From assembly GCA_963724385.1 (NCBI GenBank), contig CAVRUJ010000001.1, positions 2,232,001-2,296,000 of the forward strand: a stretch of 64,000 nt of DNA. The letters run 5' to 3'. The stretch's first letter is position 1. Every line of letters begins with the position of its first letter. The notes under the pieces are model-generated. The model had not been told where the DNA came from and made no database searches. It saw only the letters and a list, made by a program, of their open reading frames with translations. Source of the stretch: DASXQK01 sp963724385. GTDB lineage: Bacteria > Pseudomonadota > Alphaproteobacteria > Dongiales > Dongiaceae. The position numbers and the translations under genes were made by a program. Below are positions 1 to 7,901 of this stretch, piece by piece.

Positions 1-133
1 CATCGTTGATGTAGTAGTGGCCGCGCTGCACCGGCCGGCCGCTCTCGAGATCCGAGGCAGGGATATCGTCCCAGCGCTGAAGCCCGCCCGCGGGACCCTT
101 GGGCTCGAATCTGACAATGCTGTCGCTTGCCAT
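1..133 (-). CDS. 5' end of a small unidentified protein (possibly cupin-fold)
   Basis: Only the first 44 codons are inside the window; the gene continues past base 1. The ATG at 133 is preceded by a very good ribosome binding site (AGGAGGTGAACGCC), which makes this a real start rather than a chance frame. The visible residues begin MASDSIVRFEPKGPAGGLQR and continue with an aspartate-rich stretch and a GHYYIND segment. I associate this kind of N-terminus with small cupin-type proteins, but the diagnostic histidines lie outside the window, so the function is a guess. It is transcribed in the same direction as bioY upstream. Confidence 0.55.
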   Translation of the reverse strand, partial: MASDSIVRFEPKGPAGGLQRWDDIPASDLESGRPVQRGHYYIND

Positions 134-208
134 GGCGTTCACCTCCTGCAGACGGGTGGTCGATTGCGGCCCGGTTTCACCCTAGACTGGCAGATGTCCG
201 GACCGGGC

Positions 209-820
209 TCAACGCCGGGCCAGGCCCTTCCAGACAGCCGGCAGAGCGCAGGTCCCGAGCGCGATCTTGAGGGCGTCGCCCAGCAGGAAGGGCATCAGCC
301 CATACTGGATGGCTTTCGCGAGGCCGATCTGGCCGGCAAGCCAGGCGAGGCCCATGGCGTAGATGATCAGATTGCCGATCACCATCGCCGCGGCACTGCC
401 GAGGACGTTGCGGTCCCAGCCGCGCTCCGCTAATCGCCCGCAGACGCCGGCGGCAACCACGAAGCCGAACAGATAGCCCGCGGTCGCTCCGTAGAGGAGG
501 TGAAAGCCGCCGCCTTCGCTCCAGCCGCCGGCAAAGACCGGCAGCCCGACGGCGCCTTCCAGCAGGTAGAGCGCCATGGTCGCCGCGCCCAACCGCCAGC
601 CATAGGCGACGCCGAGGACCAGCACGACGAGGGTCTGCATGGTGATGGGGACGGGTTGGAGGGGCACCTGGATCTTGGCCGAGAGCCACAGCAGCACCGT
701 GCCGCCTAAGGCTAGCATGGCGCCGCGAAGCGCCGGGGCGGCAGCGCCCCGGGGCCAGAAGGTTTGCGCGAGGGTCGGGTAGGCCGTTGCTTCGGTCGCC
801 TGGTTGGCGGACATATCCAT
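209..820 (-). CDS. bioY: Biotin transporter substrate-binding subunit BioY
   Basis: This is the S component of an ECF-type biotin importer: an integral inner-membrane protein that captures biotin, alone or with a shared EcfAT/BioMN module. The protein is about 203 residues with roughly six hydrophobic segments. It carries the BioY signature region VPITMQTLVVLVLG followed by the glycine-rich stretch LYLLEGAVGLPVFAGG. The ATG at 820 has a GAGG four bases upstream; a second ATG two codons later is equally possible. No bioM or bioN gene is adjacent, so it either works alone, as known for some bacteria, or uses subunits encoded elsewhere. I saw no clear BioR box in the 150-base gap to the divergent aminotransferase. 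Confidence 0.93.
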   Translation of the reverse strand: MDMSANQATEATAYPTLAQTFWPRGAAAPALRGAMLALGGTVLLWLSAKIQVPLQPVPITMQTLVVLVLGVAYGWRLGAATMALYLLEGAVGLPVFAGGWSEGGGFHLLYGATAGYLFGFVVAAGVCGRLAERGWDRNVLGSAAAMVIGNLIIYAMGLAWLAGQIGLAKAIQYGLMPFLLGDALKIALGTCALPAVWKGLARR

Positions 821-972
821 GATCCTCGAGAAATCGACGTTGCCGGGTGGAGTGAAGCTTATGGCAAATTGCCGCCCGCCGCGCAACGCAGGCCTCCCGA
901 TAGGGACAGCTTGACCGGCGCGTAAGCCTCGGGGAAGCTCTCGGCCAATCCGACAGACCCTGGGAGGGGACG

Positions 973-2256
973 ATGGCGACCAATGCAGAATTGCTGGCCC
1001 GGCGCAATCAGGCGGTGCCGAGGGGTGTCGCCCAGGCGACGCCGGTCTATGCGGCACGGGCAGAGAATTCGGAGATCTGGGACGCCGACGGCAAACGCTA
1101 TATCGACTTTGCCGGCGGCATCGCCGTGCTCAACACCGGCCATCGCCATCCCAAGGTCATCGCGGCGGTGCGGAAACAGCTCGAGCTTTACACCCACACG
1201 GCCTTCCAGGTGTTGGCCTATGAGCCCTACATCGAGCTGGCCGAGCGGCTGAACAAGCTGGCGCCCTTCAAGGGACCGGCGAAGACGATCCTCTTCACCA
1301 CCGGCGCCGAGGCGACTGAGAACGCGATCAAGATCGCGCGGGTGGCGACCGGCCGTCCCGGCGTCATCACCTTCACCGGCGCCTTCCATGGCCGGACCCT
1401 TTTGACAATGGCGCTGACCGGCAAGGTCCTGCCCTACAAGAAGAGCTTCGGGCCGATGCCCGCCGAGATCTTCCATGTCCCGTTTCCCATTCCCCATCAC
1501 GGCGTGACCGTCGAGGATTCCCTGAAGGCCCTGCAGTTCCTGTTCAAGGCGGACATCGAACCGCAAAGGGTGGCCGCCATCATGATCGAGCCCGTGCAGG
1601 GCGAGGGCGGCTTCTATGTCGCTCCCGACGAACTTCTCCATGCTCTGCGCAAGATCTGCGACGAGCACGGGATCATGCTGGTTTCCGACGAGGTGCAAGC
1701 GGGCTTCGCGCGCACCGGCAAGATGTTCGGGATCGAGCATTCCGGGATCGAGCCGGACCTGATCGCCATCGCCAAGTCGCTCGCCGGCGGCTTCCCGCTC
1801 TCGGGCGTCATCGGCCGGGCCAAGATCATGGATGCGGCCGAGCCCGGTGGGCTCGGCGGCACTTATTCCGGCAGTCCCGTAGCCTGCGCCGCGGCGCTGG
1901 CCGTGCTCGACATCATCGAGCAGGAGAAGCTCTTGGAACGGGCGAATGCCATCGGAAAACGGATCAAGGCAAAGCTCGAAAAGATGGCGCGCAGCAACGA
2001 TCTTCTGCCCATCGCCGCGGTGCGAGGGCCGGGCGCGATGATCGGCTTCGAGATCGTCAAGGAGCGTGGCGGCTTCGACCCCGATCCCGATGCGACTCGC
2101 AAGCTGACCCAGCGCGCTCTCGAACTCGGCCTGGTGGTGCTCTCCTGCGGCGTCTACGGCAATGTGATCCGCATCTTGGTTCCGCTCACCGCCGCCGACG
2201 CCATCATCGACGAGGGCATGAACCTGCTGGAGCAGGCGATGAAGGTGGCAGCGTAG
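973..2256 (+). CDS. gabT: 4-aminobutyrate aminotransferase family (class III, PLP-dependent)
   Basis: This is a class III omega-aminotransferase of 427 residues, the usual length for GabT. It would transfer the amino group of 4-aminobutyrate (or 5-aminovalerate) to 2-oxoglutarate, giving succinate semialdehyde. The glycine loop GAEATENA lies near residue 111, the PLP-binding aspartate near 239 (SDEVQ), and the Schiff-base lysine near 268 (IAIAKSLAGG). The ATG follows GGGAGGGGACG, a clear ribosome binding site. No succinate-semialdehyde dehydrogenase gene is adjacent. Substrates of class III enzymes are hard to fix from sequence, so other omega-amino acids remain possible. Confidence 0.87.
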   Translation: MATNAELLARRNQAVPRGVAQATPVYAARAENSEIWDADGKRYIDFAGGIAVLNTGHRHPKVIAAVRKQLELYTHTAFQVLAYEPYIELAERLNKLAPFKGPAKTILFTTGAEATENAIKIARVATGRPGVITFTGAFHGRTLLTMALTGKVLPYKKSFGPMPAEIFHVPFPIPHHGVTVEDSLKALQFLFKADIEPQRVAAIMIEPVQGEGGFYVAPDELLHALRKICDEHGIMLVSDEVQAGFARTGKMFGIEHSGIEPDLIAIAKSLAGGFPLSGVIGRAKIMDAAEPGGLGGTYSGSPVACAAALAVLDIIEQEKLLERANAIGKRIKAKLEKMARSNDLLPIAAVRGPGAMIGFEIVKERGGFDPDPDATRKLTQRALELGLVVLSCGVYGNVIRILVPLTAADAIIDEGMNLLEQAMKVAA

Positions 2257-2428
2257 ATTTGTAGCTGACCCTCACCCGCCTCGCTAACGCTCAGCACCCT
2301 CTACCGCAAAGCGGGAGAGGGGAGGGACCCATCGCGCAAGCGATGGGAGGGGTGAGGGCGTCGCTGATCGTTGACCCGCGACGGAACAGGACACGGGATG
2401 AAGCTCTCCGGGCTGCGTCGGTGAGTAA
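2257..2428. repeat. Intergenic palindromic repeat element with nested hairpins
   Basis: The gap between gabT and puuD contains outer inverted arms CCCTCACCC (2269-2277) and GGGTGAGGG (2350-2358). Nested inside is a perfect hairpin CCCATCGC-GCAA-GCGATGGG (2328-2347) whose loop is a GNRA-type tetraloop. GC-rich elements beginning CCCTCACCC and ending GGGTGAGGG are scattered between genes in many alphaproteobacterial genomes. The two flanking genes converge here, so the structure may also serve as a two-way transcription terminator. There is no T-run, so intrinsic termination is not certain. Confidence 0.6.
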
Positions 2429-3628
2429 TCAAATGCCCGCCCCTGCGTCGATCCAGCGGCCGATCATCTCGCGCTCCTGCGGCAGCATCCCGGTCTTGTT
2501 ACCGAGCGGCATGGCGCGGGTCTGCACCGCCATGCGGTAGATTTGCTTGGCGTAACGCCTGATTTCCTCGGGCGTGTCAAAGGCGATGCCCTTGGGCGGC
2601 GATCGGTAGTTGCTGTCCGTGGGTGCCAAGGAATGACAGGCCGTGCAGCGCTGCTGGAAGATCGGCTGCACTTGGGCGAGGGTGACGGGCGGTCCGCTCG
2701 CCGTGGAGGCGCTGGACCTGGAAAAGTCGAAGCTGCCAACGATGAGCAAGAGCGCCACGACCCCGGCCGCCGGCAGCAGCCAGTTGACATAGCGCGCGGT
2801 CTCGCCGCCGTCCTTCGCGTTCGAGTATTGGCGCACCAGCCCGCCGATCAGCAGGACGCCCGCCACATAAAGCCAGCTGTTCGCCCGCTCGTAGAGCATC
2901 GGGTAGTGGTTGCTCACCATCATCAGGATGACGGGCAGGGTCAGGTAGTTGTTGTGGAGGGAACGCTGCTTGGCCATCAGGCCGAGCTTCGGATCCGGCT
3001 TTTCGCCGGCGATCATGGCGGCGACGGTCTTCTTCTGGTTCGGAATGATGATGAAGAAGACGTTGCCGGCCATGATCGTGCCGATGAAGGCGCCGACATG
3101 GACGAAGGCAGCCCGCCCGCTGAAGACCTGCGTAAAGGCATAGGCGGCGCCGACCACGAGGACGAAGACCGCCGTCACCAGAAGCGCCGTGTTCCGGCCC
3201 ATGGGCGAGCGGCAAAGGGAGTCGTAGGCGACCCAGCCGGCGGCAAGACCGCCGAGGCTGATGGCGATGGCGGCGCCGGGCGAAATCTGCATCACTTGCG
3301 GGTCGATCAGGAATTCTTCGGCGCCGAGGTAGTAGACGACGCCGAGGAGGAGGAATCCCGTCAGCCAGGTGAAATAGGCCTCGTATTTGAACCAGTGAAG
3401 CTGGGCCGGCAGGCGGGCCGGGGCGACCAGGTATTTCTCCGCGTGATAGAAGCCGCCGCCATGCACCATCCAGCTGCCGCCGGCGAGCCCATCCGGCTGC
3501 TCCGGCTCCCGGCGCAGGCTCGCATCGAGCCAGATGAAGTGGAAGGAGGTACCGATCCAGAGGATGCCCAGCATGACATGGGCCCAGCGCAGCAGCAGAC
3601 TGATCCAATCCCAGAGGACTGCGGACAT
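2429..3628 (-). CDS. puuD: Membrane-bound urate oxidase / urate hydroxylase PuuD with C-terminal cytochrome c domain
   Basis: This enzyme oxidises urate to 5-hydroxyisourate, passing electrons to the respiratory chain rather than to oxygen directly. The 399-residue protein has about eight hydrophobic helices with conserved histidines (for example RWAHVMLGILWIG near the start). A soluble C-terminal cytochrome c domain follows, with heme motif CTACH at about 328-332 and a likely axial methionine in AMPLGN. It starts 4 bases after the upstream deaminase stop, so the two are probably co-transcribed, as the last genes of the purine operon. Its product feeds the hydroxyisourate hydrolase encoded at the operon's other end. 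Confidence 0.93.
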   Translation of the reverse strand: MSAVLWDWISLLLRWAHVMLGILWIGTSFHFIWLDASLRREPEQPDGLAGGSWMVHGGGFYHAEKYLVAPARLPAQLHWFKYEAYFTWLTGFLLLGVVYYLGAEEFLIDPQVMQISPGAAIAISLGGLAAGWVAYDSLCRSPMGRNTALLVTAVFVLVVGAAYAFTQVFSGRAAFVHVGAFIGTIMAGNVFFIIIPNQKKTVAAMIAGEKPDPKLGLMAKQRSLHNNYLTLPVILMMVSNHYPMLYERANSWLYVAGVLLIGGLVRQYSNAKDGGETARYVNWLLPAAGVVALLLIVGSFDFSRSSASTASGPPVTLAQVQPIFQQRCTACHSLAPTDSNYRSPPKGIAFDTPEEIRRYAKQIYRMAVQTRAMPLGNKTGMLPQEREMIGRWIDAGAGI

Positions 3629-3632
3629 CGAT

Positions 3633-4652
3633 TTAGATCAGGCCGCCGGCTGCATCGAAGGCGGCGACGGCATCCGCCTTGCTTCCCGGGGCCAAGAAGG
3701 AGGCAGTGAAACCGCTGCGCGCGATTTGCCTTACTTCGTCCGCGGCAAGCCCGAGAGCCCGGGCCGTTGCGGCGTAGTTCTCGTTTAAATAGCCGCCGAA
3801 ATAGGCCGGGTCATCGGAATTGATCGTGACGAGGAGTCCACGGTCCAGCATCTGCTTCAGGGGATGGCGCGCCAGGTCCTGGACCACCTGCAGCCTCAGG
3901 TTGGAGAGGGGGCAGACAGTCAGCGCCACTTGGTCGCGGGCCAGCCTTCGAACCAGAGCATCGTCTTCCATCGCCCGGATGCCGTGATCGATCCGCTCGA
4001 CGCCCAGGATGTCGAGGGCCTGCCAGACGAAATCGGGCGGGCCCTCCTCGCCCGCATGGGCGGTCAGGCGGAACCCTTCATCCTTCGCCCGACGGAAAAC
4101 GCGAGCGAATTTGGCGGGTGGATGGCCCAATTCCGACGAGTCGAGGCCGATCCCGAGGATGCGATGCTTGTGGGCGAGAGCGAGTTCGAGGGCTCGGAGC
4201 GCGTCGTCTTCGTCCAAGTGACGCAGGAAGCACATGATGAGTTTGATCTCGAGGCCATGCGCGCGCCTTGTTTGGTCTATCGCGCGCTCCAGCCCGTCGA
4301 GGACGGTCTCGAAGGCGATCCCCCGGGAGAGATGGGCCTGGGGATCGAAAAAAATTTCGGCATAGCGCAGGCCTTGGGATTGCGCCCGAAGCAGGTAGGC
4401 AGCCGCCAGATCGTGGAAGTCGGTCTCTTTTTGCAGGACCGACATGCCCTGGTAGTAGAGGTCGAGGAAATCCTGAAGCCGCGAAAAGCTGTAGGCTTGG
4501 CGCAGCGCCTCGACCGAGGGATAGGGCAAGGCGATGCCGTTGCGGGCGGCAAGCGCGAACATGAGCTCCGGCTCGAGGGTGCCCTCGATGTGAAGATGGA
4601 GCTCCGCCTTGGGGAGTCGCTCGATCAGGGTGTCCCGTTCATCCATCGCCAT
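3633..4652 (-). CDS. Adenine/adenosine deaminase family enzyme, motifs favour adenine deaminase
   Basis: This is a zinc-dependent purine deaminase of the adenosine-deaminase superfamily, 339 residues. Metal ligands are visible: HLH at residues 19-21, HAGEE at 199-203, IDHGIR near 222 and NSDDPAYFGGY from 278. The substrate-contact segment reads GLDSSELGHPP (169-179). That segment and the FGGY motif are typical of the subgroup that acts on adenine, not adenosine, whose equivalent region usually reads GFDLAGDE. In this operon adenine to hypoxanthine would feed xanthine dehydrogenase. General annotation pipelines would probably label it add. The start may be residue 1 or 3, both ATG. Confidence 0.87.
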   Translation of the reverse strand: MAMDERDTLIERLPKAELHLHIEGTLEPELMFALAARNGIALPYPSVEALRQAYSFSRLQDFLDLYYQGMSVLQKETDFHDLAAAYLLRAQSQGLRYAEIFFDPQAHLSRGIAFETVLDGLERAIDQTRRAHGLEIKLIMCFLRHLDEDDALRALELALAHKHRILGIGLDSSELGHPPAKFARVFRRAKDEGFRLTAHAGEEGPPDFVWQALDILGVERIDHGIRAMEDDALVRRLARDQVALTVCPLSNLRLQVVQDLARHPLKQMLDRGLLVTINSDDPAYFGGYLNENYAATARALGLAADEVRQIARSGFTASFLAPGSKADAVAAFDAAGGLI

Positions 4653-4664
4653 TCCATGAAAGCG

Positions 4665-4702
4665 AAGGGCCCCGCTTCCCGCAAGCGGGAGACGGGGCCC
4701 TT
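4665..4702 (-). terminator. Very stable operon-internal hairpin between the binding-protein gene and the deaminase gene
   Basis: The arms AAGGGCCCC (4665-4673) and GGGGCCCTT (4694-4702) are perfect complements. They continue inward through GCTTCCCGC and GCGGGAGAC with one mismatch, leaving a tiny loop. The structure lies 14 bases after the stop of the binding-protein gene and 12 bases before the deaminase start. No T-run follows on the minus strand, so it could be a partial terminator or a 3'-end stabiliser that keeps binding-protein mRNA abundant, as REP-like structures do after other binding-protein genes. Confidence 0.7.
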
Positions 4703-4716
4703 ACCCGCCGCGCCGG

Positions 4717-5799
4717 CTATTGCGGCAGCGAGCCTTCGATTCCCTCGGCGAGCCAATTCATGCCCGCAATCTCGTCGTCGCTGAGCTGGGTGCCGTCGGC
4801 CACCTTCACCTTGCCGCTCTGGTCGTTGATCGGCCCCTTGAAGATGACGATGCTGCCGCTCTTGATTCCGTCCACGGCATCCTGAGCTGCTTTGGCCGTG
4901 TCGTCCGGCATGTTGGTGAAGGGCGCCATCACCAGCATTCCAGCCTTCAGGCCGCCCCAGGTGTCGGTCGTTTTCCAGCTGCCGTCCATCGCCGCCTGGA
5001 TGCGCTGGGTGTAGTAGTCGCCCCAATTGTCGACCGAGGCGGTGAGCTGGGCTTTGGGCGCGAACTTGATCATGTCCGAGGCTTGGCCAAAGCCGTGCAC
5101 GCCGCGGTCCTCGGCAACCTGCAGCGGTGCCGCGGAATCGGTGTGCTGGGCGATGATGTCCGCGCCCTGGTCGATCAGGGCCTTGGCGGCGTCGCTCTCC
5201 TTGCCCGGGTCGTACCAGCCGTTGATCCAGACCATCTTGATCTTTCCGTTCGGATTGACCGAGCGGAATCCTTGGATGAAGGAATTGAGGCCCATGACTA
5301 CTTCGGGGATCGGCACCGAGCAGACATAGCCGACAATGCCGGACTTCGAGGTCCTGCCGGCAAGCACCCCCTGGACGTAGCGGCCTTCGTAGAAGCGGAT
5401 GTTGTAGGTCGCGACGTTCTTCGCCCGCTTGTAGCCGGTGCAATGCTCGAACTTCACTTTGGGGAACTCTCTCGCCACCTTGATGGTGGGATTCATGAAG
5501 CCGAAGGAGGTGGTGAAGATGATGCCGTTCCCCGCCGCCGCCAGTTCATGGATCACCCGCTCGGCGTCGGGGCCCTCCTTGACGCTTTCGACGTAGGTGG
5601 TCTTGACCTTGTCACCAAGCGCCGTCTGGGCGACTTGGCGGCCCACATCATGCTGGTGGGAGAAGCCGTAGTCGGCCACCGGTCCGACATAGATGAAGCC
5701 GGCCTTGAACTGGTCGGCCGCCTGGGCCAGCCGGTAACGCCCCAACGCCGCAGCCGCGATGCCGGTTCCCAAGAGCTTGTTGAATGTCCTTCTGTGCAT
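4717..5799 (-). CDS. BMP-family ABC transporter substrate-binding protein (purine nucleoside/base type)
   Basis: This is a periplasmic binding protein of the basic-membrane-protein (BMP/PnrA) family, 360 residues, which typically binds nucleosides or purine bases. The N-terminus MHRRTFNKLLGTGIAAAA has a twin-arginine motif (RRTFNKLL), suggesting export by the Tat system, whose tatABC genes are in this window. The start chosen is the ATG at 5799 with GGAG eight bases upstream; a TTG ten codons earlier is open but lacks a site. It is the last gene of the importer block and is followed by a strong hairpin. Its place in the xanthine dehydrogenase operon supports purine uptake; the exact ligand is inferred. 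Confidence 0.87.
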   Translation of the reverse strand: MHRRTFNKLLGTGIAAAALGRYRLAQAADQFKAGFIYVGPVADYGFSHQHDVGRQVAQTALGDKVKTTYVESVKEGPDAERVIHELAAAGNGIIFTTSFGFMNPTIKVAREFPKVKFEHCTGYKRAKNVATYNIRFYEGRYVQGVLAGRTSKSGIVGYVCSVPIPEVVMGLNSFIQGFRSVNPNGKIKMVWINGWYDPGKESDAAKALIDQGADIIAQHTDSAAPLQVAEDRGVHGFGQASDMIKFAPKAQLTASVDNWGDYYTQRIQAAMDGSWKTTDTWGGLKAGMLVMAPFTNMPDDTAKAAQDAVDGIKSGSIVIFKGPINDQSGKVKVADGTQLSDDEIAGMNWLAEGIEGSLPQ

Positions 5800-5886
5800 T
5801 GTAGTTCTCCATGCTCCTAAAAATAGCAATACTCAACTCGACTGCTAGTGTACCTGAAGCGCTGGCTTTGGCCAGATGTTTTTGCG

Positions 5887-6813
5887 TCAGCCGGTTGCAT
5901 GGAAAGCTTTGCCGAGGCAGGCCGGCGCATTGAGCCGGATCCGCAACCGATCGCGAGAGATCGCCACCAGTACCAGGACCGTGGCGAGATAGGGCAGCAT
6001 CGACAGAAACTGGGATGGTATGGCGAGCGGCAGGCTCTGGACATAGAGCTGCAGGATGCTGATGCCACCGAAAAGATAGGCACCCAGTAGCAGCCGGGCC
6101 GGCCGCCAGGTGGCGAAGACCACGAGGGCAAGGGCGATCCAGCCTCGGCCGGCCGTCATGTTCTCCGCCCAGAGCGGCGTGTAGGCGAGCGAGAGATAGG
6201 CACCCGCGAGGCCGCTGGTGAAGCCGCCGAACACGGTCGCGCCAAAGCGGATGGCGATGACGGGATAACCGATGGCATGGGCCGCGTCGTGGGAATCGCC
6301 GACCGAGCGCAAGGCAAGCCCCGCATGGGTGCGATAAAGGAACCAGGCGATGCCCGCGACGAGGGCAAAGGAGGCGTAGACCAGAATGTCCTGGTGAAAC
6401 AGGAGCGGTCCGATCACGGGCAGGCTCGTCAGGACCGGCAGGTCGAGCTTCGGCAACGGATCGATCGCGGTTCCGACGAAGCCCTTGCCGATGAGGGCGC
6501 TGAGGCCCGTTCCCAGGATCGTGAGTGCGAGGCCTGTTGCCACCTGGTTGGCCAAGAGGATCAGGGTCAGCAGGGCGAAGATGCCGGCCATGGCGGCGCC
6601 GGCAAGCCCGGCGGCGAGAATGCCCAGGCCCCAGCTACCGGTGGTAACCGTCGCTGCGAAGCCGACGATGGCGCCCACCAGCATCATGCCTTCGATGCCG
6701 AGGTTGAGGACGCCCGATTTCTCGGCCACCAGCTCGCCCGATGCGGCCAACAGCAGGGGCGTGGAGGCGCTGACCATGGAGAGGAGGACGGGAACGACCC
6801 AGCCGAACGTCAT
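5887..6813 (-). CDS. ABC transporter permease, purine importer subunit 2 (NupC/YufQ-like)
   Basis: This is an inner-membrane permease of 308 residues with about eight to nine hydrophobic segments. The motif SGVLNLGIEGMMLVGA near residue 34 is characteristic of permeases partnered with BMP-type binding proteins. A conserved LRSVGDSHDAAHAIGYPV stretch in the second half is the coupling loop that contacts the ATPase. Its ATG overlaps the stop of the preceding permease by 4 bases (ATGA), indicating translational coupling. It forms a heterodimer with the product of the upstream permease gene. Confidence 0.9.
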   Translation of the reverse strand: MTFGWVVPVLLSMVSASTPLLLAASGELVAEKSGVLNLGIEGMMLVGAIVGFAATVTTGSWGLGILAAGLAGAAMAGIFALLTLILLANQVATGLALTILGTGLSALIGKGFVGTAIDPLPKLDLPVLTSLPVIGPLLFHQDILVYASFALVAGIAWFLYRTHAGLALRSVGDSHDAAHAIGYPVIAIRFGATVFGGFTSGLAGAYLSLAYTPLWAENMTAGRGWIALALVVFATWRPARLLLGAYLFGGISILQLYVQSLPLAIPSQFLSMLPYLATVLVLVAISRDRLRIRLNAPACLGKAFHATG

Positions 6814-7901
6814 GCCGGCCTCGAATCGCGGGCGAGTGGGGCGCGGCCACCGAGGCGTAGGCGATAGTTGATCAGGATGTCGCAGCCGAGGAGATAGAAC
6901 AGCAGAACCCCTTGGAATATCCCGGTGACGGCGTTGGGCAGGCCGAGGTCGATTTGGGCCGCTTCGCCGCCGAGATAGGAGAGGGCCAGCAGAAGTCCAC
7001 CCAGCAACACGCCGACGGGATGGAGCCTGCCGAGAAAAGCGACGATGATCGCGGTGAAGCCATAGCCTGGCGAAATCTGGGGCGTCAGCTGGCCGACGGG
7101 GCCTGCCACTTCGAAGAGGCCGGCCGCGCCGGCGAGCCCGCCGCCCAGCATCATGGAGAGCCAGATCAGGCCCTTATCGCTGAAGCCGGCATAGCGCGCG
7201 GCCCGAGGCGCCTGGCCCACCACTTTGAGCTGGAAGCCGACCAGGGATTTGCCGAGCAGGACCCAGCCCAGGAGAACGACGACGAGAGCCAATGCGACGC
7301 CGAGATGAAGGCGGCTGCCTTCGAGCAGGATCGGCATGGTGGCGGCGTCGGAGAACATCCGTGATTGCGGGAAGCCATAGCCCTCCGGGTCGCGCCAGGG
7401 ACCGGTGACGAGGTAGAGTAGCAACAGCTGGGCGACATAGGTCAGCATCAGGCTGGTCAGGATTTCGCTGGCGTTGAAGCGCACCCTGAGCCAGGCGGGA
7501 ATGGCGGCCCAGGCCATGCCGCCGAGGACTCCCGCGACGATCATCGCCGGCAGAAGGAAGGGGCTGGTGCTGGTGTAAAACCAGAGTCCGAGCCCGCCAC
7601 CGGCGAGCGCGCCCATGGTGTATTGACCCTCGGCGCCGATGTTCCAGACATTGGCGCGGAAGCCCAGCGAAAGCCCGGTGCCGATCAGAACGAGAGGCGA
7701 AGCCTTGACCAGGAGCTCGGGCAGGCTCCCCGGGCTGGTCAAGGGCTCGACGAAGAAGGTGTAGAGCGCGACAGTCGGGCTCTTGCCGAGCAGGGCGAAG
7801 ATGCCAGCACTGGTGGCTAGGGTGAGGGCGATAGCGAGGATTGGCGAGCCGTAGGCCCAGACGGTCGAACGTTCGCCGCGCGGCTCAAGCCGGAAGCGCA
7901 T
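6810..7901 (-). CDS. ABC transporter permease, purine importer subunit 1 (NupB/YufP-like)
   Basis: This is an inner-membrane permease of 363 residues, the longer partner of the pair as is usual in this family. It has an N-terminal membrane helix, then a periplasmic segment with YTFFVEPLTSPGSLPELLVK, and the signature GFRANVWNIGAEGQYTMGA near residue 80 that matches the NLGIEG motif of its partner. The start overlaps the ATPase stop by 17 bases. It is encoded within the purine catabolic operon, so the transported substrate is inferred to be a purine base or nucleoside. Confidence 0.9.
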   Translation of the reverse strand: MRFRLEPRGERSTVWAYGSPILAIALTLATSAGIFALLGKSPTVALYTFFVEPLTSPGSLPELLVKASPLVLIGTGLSLGFRANVWNIGAEGQYTMGALAGGGLGLWFYTSTSPFLLPAMIVAGVLGGMAWAAIPAWLRVRFNASEILTSLMLTYVAQLLLLYLVTGPWRDPEGYGFPQSRMFSDAATMPILLEGSRLHLGVALALVVVLLGWVLLGKSLVGFQLKVVGQAPRAARYAGFSDKGLIWLSMMLGGGLAGAAGLFEVAGPVGQLTPQISPGYGFTAIIVAFLGRLHPVGVLLGGLLLALSYLGGEAAQIDLGLPNAVTGIFQGVLLFYLLGCDILINYRLRLGGRAPLARDSRPA

